DNA from: an uncultured Caryophanales bacterium
GTDB lineage: Bacteria > Bacillota_I > Bacilli_A > RF39 > UBA660
Assembly: GCA_937897245.1 (NCBI GenBank)
Contig: CALCBO010000275.1
Location: forward strand, 1-8,181
Reading direction: 5' to 3'
Length of the DNA stretch: 8,181 nucleotides
Shown here piece by piece: positions 1 through 5,871 of this stretch (position 1 is its first letter; the number at the start of each line of letters is the position of its first letter). Both the position numbers and the translations under genes were made by a program. Below the pieces are notes generated by a model. It was given only the letters and a program-made list of their open reading frames with translations, was not told where the DNA came from and did no database searches.

Positions 1-213
1 ATTATTATATTTAACACAATAATGTTTTTCTTCTGGAACACAGGCTTTTTTGTATCCTTCATATGTTACCTTATTACCTTTGTCATCATAATAATTATTA
101 TTAAATTTAACACAGTAATGTTTATCTTCTGGTTGTGTACATTGTTTTAAGAAATCATCTTTTGTAACAACATTACCAGTATTACCATAATAGTTACCAT
201 CTCTGTAACCACA
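1..213 (-). repeat. Coding tandem repeat, about 96-99 nt (32-33 residue Cys repeat)
   Basis: Two full units and the start of a third are visible within the partial surface-protein gene. At DNA level, TTAACACAATAATG (11-24) recurs as TTAACACAGTAATG (107-120), exactly 96 nt apart, and both are followed by TTCTGG a few bases on. The protein units follow C-x23-C-x7/8-C, with conserved YY, a Gly-Asn-x-Val-Thr core and a PE-x-KHYC junction. The unit nearest the linker (residues 221-253) is the most diverged. The array continues off the left edge, so the copy number is unknown. Confidence 0.85.
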
Positions 214-873
214 TACTGGATTACTTGGTGTAGGTGTAACAGGTACTACAGGTGTAGGTTTTTTTGGAGGATAATATGTTCCTCTATCAACATACCCTTT
301 TACTGGAACATAACCAGTTGTCTTAGATCCTTTTACAGGAGTAGCTGTACCTTGTTTTTGACATACTTTGTCTTTACAATATGTATAGCATCCTAAATGA
401 ATTAAAATATAATCTTCTTTTTCACTGTCTTTCAAGTTTACTTTCAAGATATATTCTTCATTTAGTTTAGTTATTTTTACATAACTCTTTTCAACATCAC
501 AAGCTTTATTATTTTTGTCTATTAAAGCGATGATTATTTTTTTACCAATCATATCACTTAGAGTCATTGTATCAGACGCTCCTACTTCTTGCGGTAATCT
601 TTCATCTGTATAATATGATATGGCAGCTTGTTTCATCTTATCAAGATTATTTGCAAATATCTGGGATGTTAATGCATTAAGCCCAGATAAATCGCAAGTC
701 TGTCCTGTTGGACATGATTTTTGCTTATTTAAACTATGATTGGTTGTTACAGTTGGTGATATTAACTTAGGTAAAAACCAAATTAGCAATAAAGCGAATA
801 ATACTACTAGTATTATTTTTACTGCAAGGCTTCTAATTGGAAAACCTCTTCTTTCATATTCTTCTGTGTACAT
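1..873 (-). CDS. Membrane-anchored extracellular protein with Cys-containing tandem repeats (C-terminus beyond window)
   Basis: This frame is open from an ATG at 873 to the left edge, giving 291 residues with no stop, so the gene is partial. The start is supported by an AAAGGGGGAA ribosome binding site (881-890) and a promoter just upstream. Residues 1-19 are charged and followed by one hydrophobic helix (about 20-34), which fits a type II or uncleaved anchor with the rest outside. Residues about 54-175 form a globular region containing CPTGQTC, a segment with YYTDERLP, and a Cys-rich end (GCYTYCKDKVCQ). A Pro/Thr linker (about 199-219) leads to repeats of 32-33 residues with cysteines at 221, 245, 254, 278 and 286. 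I recognise no named family. The architecture resembles surface proteins common in uncultured gut Firmicutes, and that likeness is an impression from memory. Its role is unknown: adhesion or binding at the cell surface is plausible but not shown. It is monocistronic at its 5' end. Confidence 0.85.
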   Translation of the reverse strand, partial: MYTEEYERRGFPIRSLAVKIILVVLFALLLIWFLPKLISPTVTTNHSLNKQKSCPTGQTCDLSGLNALTSQIFANNLDKMKQAAISYYTDERLPQEVGASDTMTLSDMIGKKIIIALIDKNNKACDVEKSYVKITKLNEEYILKVNLKDSEKEDYILIHLGCYTYCKDKVCQKQGTATPVKGSKTTGYVPVKGYVDRGTYYPPKKPTPVVPVTPTPSNPVCGYRDGNYYGNTGNVVTKDDFLKQCTQPEDKHYCVKFNNNYYDDKGNKVTYEGYKKACVPEEKHYCVKYNN

Positions 874-905
874 ATTCAACTTCCCCCTTTGTCACATTGG
901 CTCTT

Positions 906-934
906 ATTTTATCACTAAACATTAAAAAAGTCAA
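906..934 (-). promoter_or_regulatory. Sigma-A-type promoter for the surface-protein gene
   Basis: Read on the minus strand, a -35 box TTGACT (929-934) is followed by a 17-nt spacer and a -10 box TAAAAT (906-911). Both match consensus at 5 of 6 positions and the spacing is optimal. The predicted transcript would start near 899, leaving a short leader of about 25 nt that contains the ribosome binding site before the ATG at 873. Confidence 0.75.
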
Positions 935-978
935 GCATTTTTTTATTCGTTTTCGTTCTTCTTTTTGAACATTTTGTT

Positions 979-1009
979 AAAAAAAAACAAACTATCATCA
1001 TGATAATTT
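979..1009 (-). terminator. Intrinsic terminator after the smr-domain gene
   Basis: On the minus strand, arms 1001-1009 and 989-997 form a 9-bp stem with one G-U pair around a 3-nt loop. The stem is followed by one G and then nine consecutive T. The stem is AT-rich and weak, but the long U-tract and its position overlapping the TAA stop of the Smr gene fit a terminator closing the hydrolase-kinase-Smr operon. Confidence 0.65.
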
Positions 1010-1271
1010 ATTTATTTTTATTCTTTAATGTAACAATTGTCATACCTGTATTAAAATTATTTATTTTATAGCTGTCTACTAACTTATTTTTTTTAAGAGT
1101 ATCCTGTGTTGTTTTTTTTATTATTCCTGTACCATTTCCATGAATAATTATAATATTTAAGTTTTTTAATTGATAATTATCTTCTATAAAATCTTGAATT
1201 AGAATTCTAGCATAATCTCTATCTATACCATGAAGATCTAGAGTTGGCCAAGAATTATATAACAGTGTCAT
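1008..1271 (-). CDS. Stand-alone Smr-domain protein
   Basis: The 87-residue product is essentially a single Smr domain, the small MutS-related nuclease domain found at the C-terminus of MutS2. It shows both hallmarks: LDLHG (residues 11-15) and HGNGTG (44-49), the latter matching the usual HGxGTG signature, with Ile-Ile-Lys where many members have x-L-R. Smr domains in other proteins nick DNA or cleave mRNA at collided ribosomes. Whether this mini-version is catalytic cannot be told from sequence. A ribosome binding site AGGAAG lies 9 nt before the ATG, inside the 3' end of the kinase gene, and the two frames overlap by 17 nt, so translation is probably coupled. It is the last gene of its operon and ends in a terminator. 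Confidence 0.85.
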   Translation of the reverse strand: MTLLYNSWPTLDLHGIDRDYARILIQDFIEDNYQLKNLNIIIIHGNGTGIIKKTTQDTLKKNKLVDSYKINNFNTGMTIVTLKNKNK

Positions 1272-2151
1272 AATCTAGAACTTCCTGTAGAGTTGGAATT
1301 GAATTTCTAGAACCTATTCTAGTAACTGAGATAGCTCCTGTTATACAAGCAAAACGAATAGCTGATTTTAAGGGATAATGATTAGCTAAAAAATATGTTA
1401 AAGCTCCATGAAATATATCTCCAGCTCCAGTTGAATCTAGTGCTTTAACTTTTATACTTGGAATTAATTCATAATTATCATTATTTTTGGTAAAGGCACC
1501 TTTATCTTCTAGTGTAATAATAATATTAGTTTGATAGTAATTTTCTAAAATCTGATGAACGGCTATTAGATTAGAAAGATCTTGATAATCAATTTTTTTA
1601 TTAGTAAATTCTTCAGCGAAATCTTTAGAGCAAGCTACATAGGTTACTTTCTTACCTAGCATTCTTGTATCATCGTTTAATCTTCCTGCATCTAAAACAC
1701 TTATTGCTTGGGGATTTTTTTCTAATACTTCTAGAGCGCTTTCTGGATGTTCACCATCTATTAAAATTGCATCTGCTTTTAAATCAATACTTTTACTTAT
1801 TTTTCTTATTGGTGGTTGTTTAGAAGTTAAAATTGTTCTAGATGCATTACTCATATTAGCTATAATATAACTACTAGAAGTCATATAATTCTCTCGTTGT
1901 TCTAAATAGGTGGTATCTGCATTTACTTTTTTAAAGTCTTCTAATACTTTATCACCATAATAATCTTTACCAATAATTGATACAATACTAGTATCTAGTC
2001 CCCATTTAGCTAATAAATAAGCTCCATTAGATGCTGGTCCTCCACCACATTCAATATGATTTTTTATACGATATTTTTTATTTTCTATTGGATACTCTTC
2101 TATTGGTAGGGTTGTATCAAAGGTAGAATGTCCAACACAGATTACTTTCAT
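1255..2151 (-). CDS. PfkB/ribokinase-family carbohydrate kinase
   Basis: This 298-residue protein has the size and both signatures of PfkB sugar kinases. The N-terminal substrate-binding glycine motif is GGGPASNG (36-43). The C-terminal ATP/anion-hole motif is DSTGAGD (239-245), with D245 the expected catalytic base, and LEDKGA (214-219) aligns with the usual nucleotide-site strand. It should phosphorylate a sugar or nucleoside hydroxyl using ATP in the cytosol; the substrate cannot be assigned. I chose the ATG at 2151 over the in-frame GTG at 2160, because AGAGGTGA sits 5 nt before the ATG and would overlap the GTG, which has no site of its own. It starts 18 nt after the hydrolase stop and overlaps the Smr gene by 17 nt, indicating one operon. 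Confidence 0.9.
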   Translation of the reverse strand: MKVICVGHSTFDTTLPIEEYPIENKKYRIKNHIECGGGPASNGAYLLAKWGLDTSIVSIIGKDYYGDKVLEDFKKVNADTTYLEQRENYMTSSSYIIANMSNASRTILTSKQPPIRKISKSIDLKADAILIDGEHPESALEVLEKNPQAISVLDAGRLNDDTRMLGKKVTYVACSKDFAEEFTNKKIDYQDLSNLIAVHQILENYYQTNIIITLEDKGAFTKNNDNYELIPSIKVKALDSTGAGDIFHGALTYFLANHYPLKSAIRFACITGAISVTRIGSRNSIPTLQEVLDYDTVI

Positions 2152-2169
2152 ATTTGTCACCTCTATTAA

Positions 2170-3303
2170 TTATTTTTTTGTTTGCTCAAATGCCCATTCT
2201 AATGGATTTATCATATTGCCTTCAGAATCTTCATATTCTTCTTGGAATGTATAATTTTGAACTCCTCCATGTCCGGCATCTTCAAATGTATGAAGACTTG
2301 CGTTAGCTCCATTTTCTTGAAGGGTGTTAATAGCATCTACTGTTGTTCCATAATCGCAACCATCGTCCTGTGCTCCATGAAAAGCCCAAACATTTACATT
2401 TTGTGTTTCATCTAGGCTAGAAGGAACTCCACTAATTGGTACAAAAGCAGAGAAATAACCTGGGTTTCTTCCTATTAGTTGATAACCAGCTATCGCACCC
2501 ATACTATGACCACTAATTGATACACGATTAGGGTCTCCATTATATTCATCCGCAACTGTTCCAGTTAGATTTACCAATGCATCTTGATAGTCAGAATTAT
2601 AAAAATCATCGGTAGTTGAAGCTTGTGGACAAATAACTATTCCTGATGGATTAATTTGCTCTTCACTAATAATATTGGGTAAACCACAGTTTAATACTCC
2701 TCCCCCAGTCTCTCCTGAACCATGTAAATACATGTGAATTGGAAGATTATCTACTTTTTTGCCATAATCAGGAACATATAAATAGTAATCAACTCCAACA
2801 CCATTTTTATCTGTATAATGTTCATTAGTAAAACTACCGTATGATGGTGTTCCTAGTGATTGTGAGGTACTAGCATTGACACTAACAGTACCAGTTGAAG
2901 AACCAGAATCTAATTGTGATGAAGCAGCTGATGCAATTAATGATCTTATCTCATTTGCTATTCTATTCTTATTATCTAAATGGTCTTTTAAATCCGCTTC
3001 AATTGCAGGAATATCTTCTTCATGATGTGTTCTTTTTGCTTCTTCTATGTTATATTCTAATTTTTCAATGTTTGATTTTTCTTCTATATATTCTTTATAT
3101 CTATTTATAGCATTTCCAAAAGCTTCTGCTTGACTTTTGATTACTGATTTATAATTATCCATTATATCAGATGTCTGAGATTTAAAGTTTTTATATGAAT
3201 CTCCTTCCCAACCATCACCTAAGTCACCCACTATTTCTGAATAACTATTTAAGTTTCTTACTGCATTATCCATATCTCCTTCAACTGTTCCAGGATCAAC
3301 CAT
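2170..3303 (-). CDS. WXG100-like domain fused to alpha/beta-hydrolase (candidate type VII-secreted esterase)
   Basis: The product is 377 residues from ATG 3303. Residues 1-70 are helical around a WEG motif (32-34) followed by DSYKNF, the helix-turn-helix hallmark of WXG100/Esx proteins. A charged, probably coiled-coil helix runs to about 128 and contains YNIEE (84-88), compatible with the YxxxD/E secretion motif. A Ser/Thr/Gly linker (131-155) precedes an alpha/beta-hydrolase with oxyanion segment LHGSGE (193-198), nucleophile GHSMG (S267), acid D313 or D314 in FHGAQDD, and H345 in DAGHGG. The hydrolase half resembles esterase-D/feruloyl-esterase/COG4099-type enzymes. No signal peptide is present, so export would be by a type VII (Esx/Yuk) system not seen here. 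I rejected the upstream TTG at 3366: it lacks a ribosome binding site and forms the -35 box. A modest GTGGTG site precedes the chosen ATG. Substrate unknown. Confidence 0.85.
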   Translation of the reverse strand: MVDPGTVEGDMDNAVRNLNSYSEIVGDLGDGWEGDSYKNFKSQTSDIMDNYKSVIKSQAEAFGNAINRYKEYIEEKSNIEKLEYNIEEAKRTHHEEDIPAIEADLKDHLDNKNRIANEIRSLIASAASSQLDSGSSTGTVSVNASTSQSLGTPSYGSFTNEHYTDKNGVGVDYYLYVPDYGKKVDNLPIHMYLHGSGETGGGVLNCGLPNIISEEQINPSGIVICPQASTTDDFYNSDYQDALVNLTGTVADEYNGDPNRVSISGHSMGAIAGYQLIGRNPGYFSAFVPISGVPSSLDETQNVNVWAFHGAQDDGCDYGTTVDAINTLQENGANASLHTFEDAGHGGVQNYTFQEEYEDSEGNMINPLEWAFEQTKK

Positions 3304-3336
3304 ATATACACCACTTTTCTTATTGTTCTCATTATT

Positions 3337-3366
3337 ATTATAACTTTTTTTTCTAAAATAAAGCAA
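3337..3366 (-). promoter_or_regulatory. Promoter of the hydrolase-kinase-Smr operon
   Basis: On the minus strand, TTGCTT (3361-3366) and a perfect TATAAT (3337-3342) are separated by 18 nt. The TTG of the -35 box is the same triplet that opens the longest reading frame of the hydrolase, so the frame's first 21 codons are promoter and leader rather than protein. I saw no terminator between the tetR stop and this promoter, so read-through from tetR remains possible. Confidence 0.7.
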
Positions 3367-3413
3367 TACAAATATTAGATTATTTTTTTCATTTTACATA
3401 TTACTTATTATTA

Positions 3414-3974
3414 CTATCTTCTTAGTAATCTATGAATACCATCTTTAGTAATTTTTTCTATATAACTAGCGACAATTTCAATATCTGTATCAAAGTTATT
3501 CTTTACCCAGTAATCTATTACTCCTAATGCTCCATTAAATACATATACCAAAGAGTACAGAATTTCTTCTTTACTAATATTAGGATTATTAGTTATCCAT
3601 AATTCACTTAGTTTTTTATAAGGTACTTCAAGAACATCATTAACAAAATAAACACTATTATTGGTATCAAATAGTATTTTTACAATTTTTTTATTTTTAA
3701 GAAATATTTTTAATATATCCATGGTAAAATCATATACTGTATATTCTCTGATATTAATAATTGCATTAGAATTCTTAATATCATCAACGAATGATTCCTG
3801 GATTTTTTTTAATAAATCATAAATGTCATCATAATAACGATAAAAAGTTGCTCGGTTAATATCAGCTATTTGACATATTTCCGTTACTGTAATATTACTT
3901 AAGTCTTTTTGTTCCAAGAGACTTAAAAATGTATCTTCTATTGTGTTTTTTGTATATTTTACTCTTCTATCCAT
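3414..3974 (-). CDS. TetR/AcrR-family transcriptional regulator
   Basis: This 186-residue protein has a typical TetR N-terminus: a helix-turn-helix over about residues 28-48 with ITVTEICQIADI followed by the recognition segment NRATFYRYY. The C-terminal ligand/dimer domain ends with a pattern (GALGVIDYWVKNN, 148-160) like the Firmicutes-type TetR_C_8 (DhaS-like) domain. Length is normal for the family. The ATG at 3974 has AGAGGAGC (3978-3985) upstream. It is transcribed divergently from the acyl-CoA synthetase gene, and a perfect inverted repeat covers its own promoter, so it probably represses itself and may also control the synthetase. By analogy with regulators of fatty-acid genes the ligand could be a fatty acid or acyl-CoA; this is inferred only from the neighbour. 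The hydrolase operon lies downstream on the same strand. Confidence 0.9.
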   Translation of the reverse strand: MDRRVKYTKNTIEDTFLSLLEQKDLSNITVTEICQIADINRATFYRYYDDIYDLLKKIQESFVDDIKNSNAIINIREYTVYDFTMDILKIFLKNKKIVKILFDTNNSVYFVNDVLEVPYKKLSELWITNNPNISKEEILYSLVYVFNGALGVIDYWVKNNFDTDIEIVASYIEKITKDGIHRLLRR

Positions 3975-3986
3975 AATGCTCCTCTC

Positions 3987-4019
3987 TTATTAAACAATTA
4001 TCTTATTTTTGTTTAATAA
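3987..4019. promoter_or_regulatory. Candidate TetR operator (perfect 11-bp inverted repeat)
   Basis: TTATTAAACAA (3987-3997) is repeated perfectly inverted as TTGTTTAATAA (4009-4019) with an 11-nt spacer, so the half-site centres are 22 bp apart, about two helical turns on the same face. The repeat overlaps the predicted tetR -10 box and spacer, which fits autorepression. It also lies 25 bp before the -35 box of the divergent synthetase promoter. Assignment to this regulator is inferred from position. Confidence 0.55.
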
Positions 4020-4026
4020 ATTACAA
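3997..4026 (-). promoter_or_regulatory. Probable tetR promoter
   Basis: On the minus strand, TTGTAA (4021-4026) and GATAAT (3997-4002) are separated by 18 nt. The -10 box matches 5 of 6 and the -35 box 4 of 6 consensus positions. The start of transcription would fall near 3990, inside the inverted repeat, about 16 nt before the tetR start codon. Confidence 0.5.
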
Positions 4027-4044
4027 TTTTAAAATAATTGTTGG

Positions 4045-4074
4045 TTGATAATTAGTTCTTCTCAATTATATAAT
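4045..4074 (+). promoter_or_regulatory. Promoter of the acyl-CoA synthetase gene
   Basis: TTGATA (4045-4050) and a perfect TATAAT (4069-4074) are separated by 18 nt. Transcription would begin near 4081, giving a leader of about 40 nt that ends in an AAAGGAGA ribosome binding site (about 4107-4114) ahead of the ATG at 4120. Confidence 0.7.
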
Positions 4075-4119
4075 GGTTTAGGAGATTATTCAACAAGTGT
4101 TTAAAAAAAGGAGATAGGT

Positions 4120-5844
4120 ATGAATATATTAAAAAAATTTAAAAGAATAATAAATAAAAAGAGTAATCCTTGGGATAAGTTCTATCCTAAAGATAAAAGA
4201 GATGTTATAGTTCCAGAGGGTTCTTTATATGAATATGTTAGTAGATTGAATAAAGATAGATTAAATAATGAAGCTATTAATTATTTTGGAAATAAAATGA
4301 ATTATAGAGAGTTATTCTATAATATTGATTTATGTGCTAGAGCTTTTACTAGTCAAGGTGTAAGATGTGGAGATGTTGTTAGTATATGTATGGCTAATAC
4401 TCCAGAGGCTGTTATTAGTTTTTATGCTGTTAGTAAAATTGGGGCTATCGCTAATATGATTCACCCATTATCTAGCGAGGAAGAAATTAAAGAATCTGTT
4501 AACAGTACTAAGAGTGTAGTGATGGTTGCTATTAATCTAACTTATAAGAATATAATGAATATTATTAATGATACAAGTATTTATAAAGTAATTATGGTAT
4601 CACCTAAAGATAGTATGCCTAAAATGACTGGTATAGGATATTTTTTATTAGAAGATAGAAAGATTAAAATACCTAAAAAGAGCGAAAAGTTTGTTAGATG
4701 GAATAATTTTATTGAAAAAGGAGTTAATTATCGACAAGATACTTTAGTTTCTAGAGATAAGAGTGATCCTGCAGTTATTCTTCATAGTGGTGGAACTACT
4801 GGAACTCCTAAAAATATTGTATTATCAAATGGTAATATTAATGTAGTACCAGAACAAGCTAGGATTTCTTTATATGATTTAGATGATACTGATAAAATGT
4901 TATGTATATTACCGATGTTTCATTGTTTCGGATTAGTAGAAACTATTCATTTCCCAATATCATCAGGACAAGAACTGATATTAGTTCCAAGATTCGATGC
5001 AGCAAGATTTGATAAGTTATTGATAAAATATCAACCTACAATTATTCCTGGGGTACCTACCCTATTTGAAGCTTTAATTAAAAATAAGCATATGGAAAAT
5101 GTTGATTTAGCAAACGTTAAATATGTAGTATCTGGAGGAGATACATTAAATGAAGAAAAAAGTATTGCTGTTAATAAGTTTTTAAAAGAACATTTATGTC
5201 AACATGAAATTGTTCAAGGATATGGACTTACAGAAACAAGTGGTGGTTGTATCTTCCCTACTAGAGGTGCAGATTTAGCAGGAGCTAGTGGAATTCCTTT
5301 ACCTGGAAATATGATTAAAATAATTGATATTAATACTAAAGAAGAAGTAAAACCATATGAAAAAGGAGAAATACTAATTAGTGGTCCTTCAGTTATGATG
5401 GGTTATTTAGATAATGAAAAAGAAACTAATGAAATCTTAGAAAAAGATTCTAAAGGAAGAATATGGGTTCATACTGGTGATATGGGATATGTTAATGAAG
5501 ATGGTGTTATGTTCTTTGTTCAAAGAATAAAACGTTTAATAATAGTTTCAGGATATAATGTATTTCCATCACATATTGAAGATGTTTTAAATAAACATCC
5601 TAATATTATTAATTCTTGTGTCGCAGGTATTCCTCATCCATATAAAGTACAAGTACCTAAAGCCTATGTAGTTTTAAAAGAAGGAGTAAAAGATTCACAT
5701 AAAGTAAAAGCTGATATTAAAGAATATTGTTCTAAGAATTTAGCTAAATATATGATTCCTAAAGAATTTGTCTTTAGAGAGAGTTTACCTAAAACAATGA
5801 TTGGTAAAGTAGATTATAAAGAATTAGAAAAAGAAAATGACTAG
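4120..5844 (+). CDS. AMP-forming acyl-CoA synthetase (fatty acid-CoA ligase family)
   Basis: This 574-residue ANL-superfamily enzyme should activate a carboxylic acid, probably a fatty acid, with ATP to an acyl-adenylate and then transfer it to CoA. The core motifs are intact: phosphate loop SGGTTGTPK (223-231), GYGLTET (367-373), HTGD (451-454) binding the ribose, the hinge region after VQRIKRLI leading to GYNVFP (478-483), and the late catalytic lysine in LPKTMIGKVDY (K563). Length fits fatty-acyl-CoA ligases. A basic N-terminus (residues 3-14) could touch the membrane, but there is no transmembrane segment. Chain-length preference cannot be read from sequence, and a role with another acid or carrier is not excluded. 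The start is fixed by AAAGGAGA. It is divergent from the tetR gene, suggesting control by that regulator, and is monocistronic, ending in a terminator shared with the opposing gene. Confidence 0.9.
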   Translation: MNILKKFKRIINKKSNPWDKFYPKDKRDVIVPEGSLYEYVSRLNKDRLNNEAINYFGNKMNYRELFYNIDLCARAFTSQGVRCGDVVSICMANTPEAVISFYAVSKIGAIANMIHPLSSEEEIKESVNSTKSVVMVAINLTYKNIMNIINDTSIYKVIMVSPKDSMPKMTGIGYFLLEDRKIKIPKKSEKFVRWNNFIEKGVNYRQDTLVSRDKSDPAVILHSGGTTGTPKNIVLSNGNINVVPEQARISLYDLDDTDKMLCILPMFHCFGLVETIHFPISSGQELILVPRFDAARFDKLLIKYQPTIIPGVPTLFEALIKNKHMENVDLANVKYVVSGGDTLNEEKSIAVNKFLKEHLCQHEIVQGYGLTETSGGCIFPTRGADLAGASGIPLPGNMIKIIDINTKEEVKPYEKGEILISGPSVMMGYLDNEKETNEILEKDSKGRIWVHTGDMGYVNEDGVMFFVQRIKRLIIVSGYNVFPSHIEDVLNKHPNIINSCVAGIPHPYKVQVPKAYVVLKEGVKDSHKVKADIKEYCSKNLAKYMIPKEFVFRESLPKTMIGKVDYKELEKEND

Positions 5845-5871
5845 GTTTTAGTCATTTTTATTCTCTTTTTT
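5834..5871. terminator. Bidirectional terminator spanning overlapping convergent stop codons
   Basis: AAAATGACTA (5834-5843) pairs perfectly with TAGTCATTTT (5849-5858) around a 5-nt GGTTT loop. The A-run on the left and T-run on the right serve as U-tracts in opposite directions, with further T-rich sequence to about 5871 for the plus strand and an A-rich flank to 5831 for the minus strand. The stem contains the last codons and stops of both convergent genes. Confidence 0.8.

Noticed and set aside
1..213. CRISPR-like or intergenic repeat array
   Set aside because: The 96-99 nt periodicity is in frame with the coding sequence and diverges mainly at the protein level, so it is a coding repeat.
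740..925. Plus-strand 61-residue open frame
   Set aside because: It lies antisense to the start, leader and promoter of the surface-protein gene, has no ribosome binding site, and its sequence is not protein-like.
1255..2160. GTG start at 2160 for the PfkB kinase
   Set aside because: The AGAGGTGA ribosome binding site overlaps that GTG and is correctly spaced only for the ATG at 2151.
2895..3110. Plus-strand 71-residue Leu/Tyr-rich frame
   Set aside because: It is antisense to the helical part of the WXG100-hydrolase gene. Its hydrophobic composition is the expected complement of Lys/Glu-rich helix codons.
3304..3413. Terminator between tetR and the hydrolase operon
   Set aside because: No stable hairpin with a U-tract was found. 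The region is explained by a promoter and AT-rich leader.
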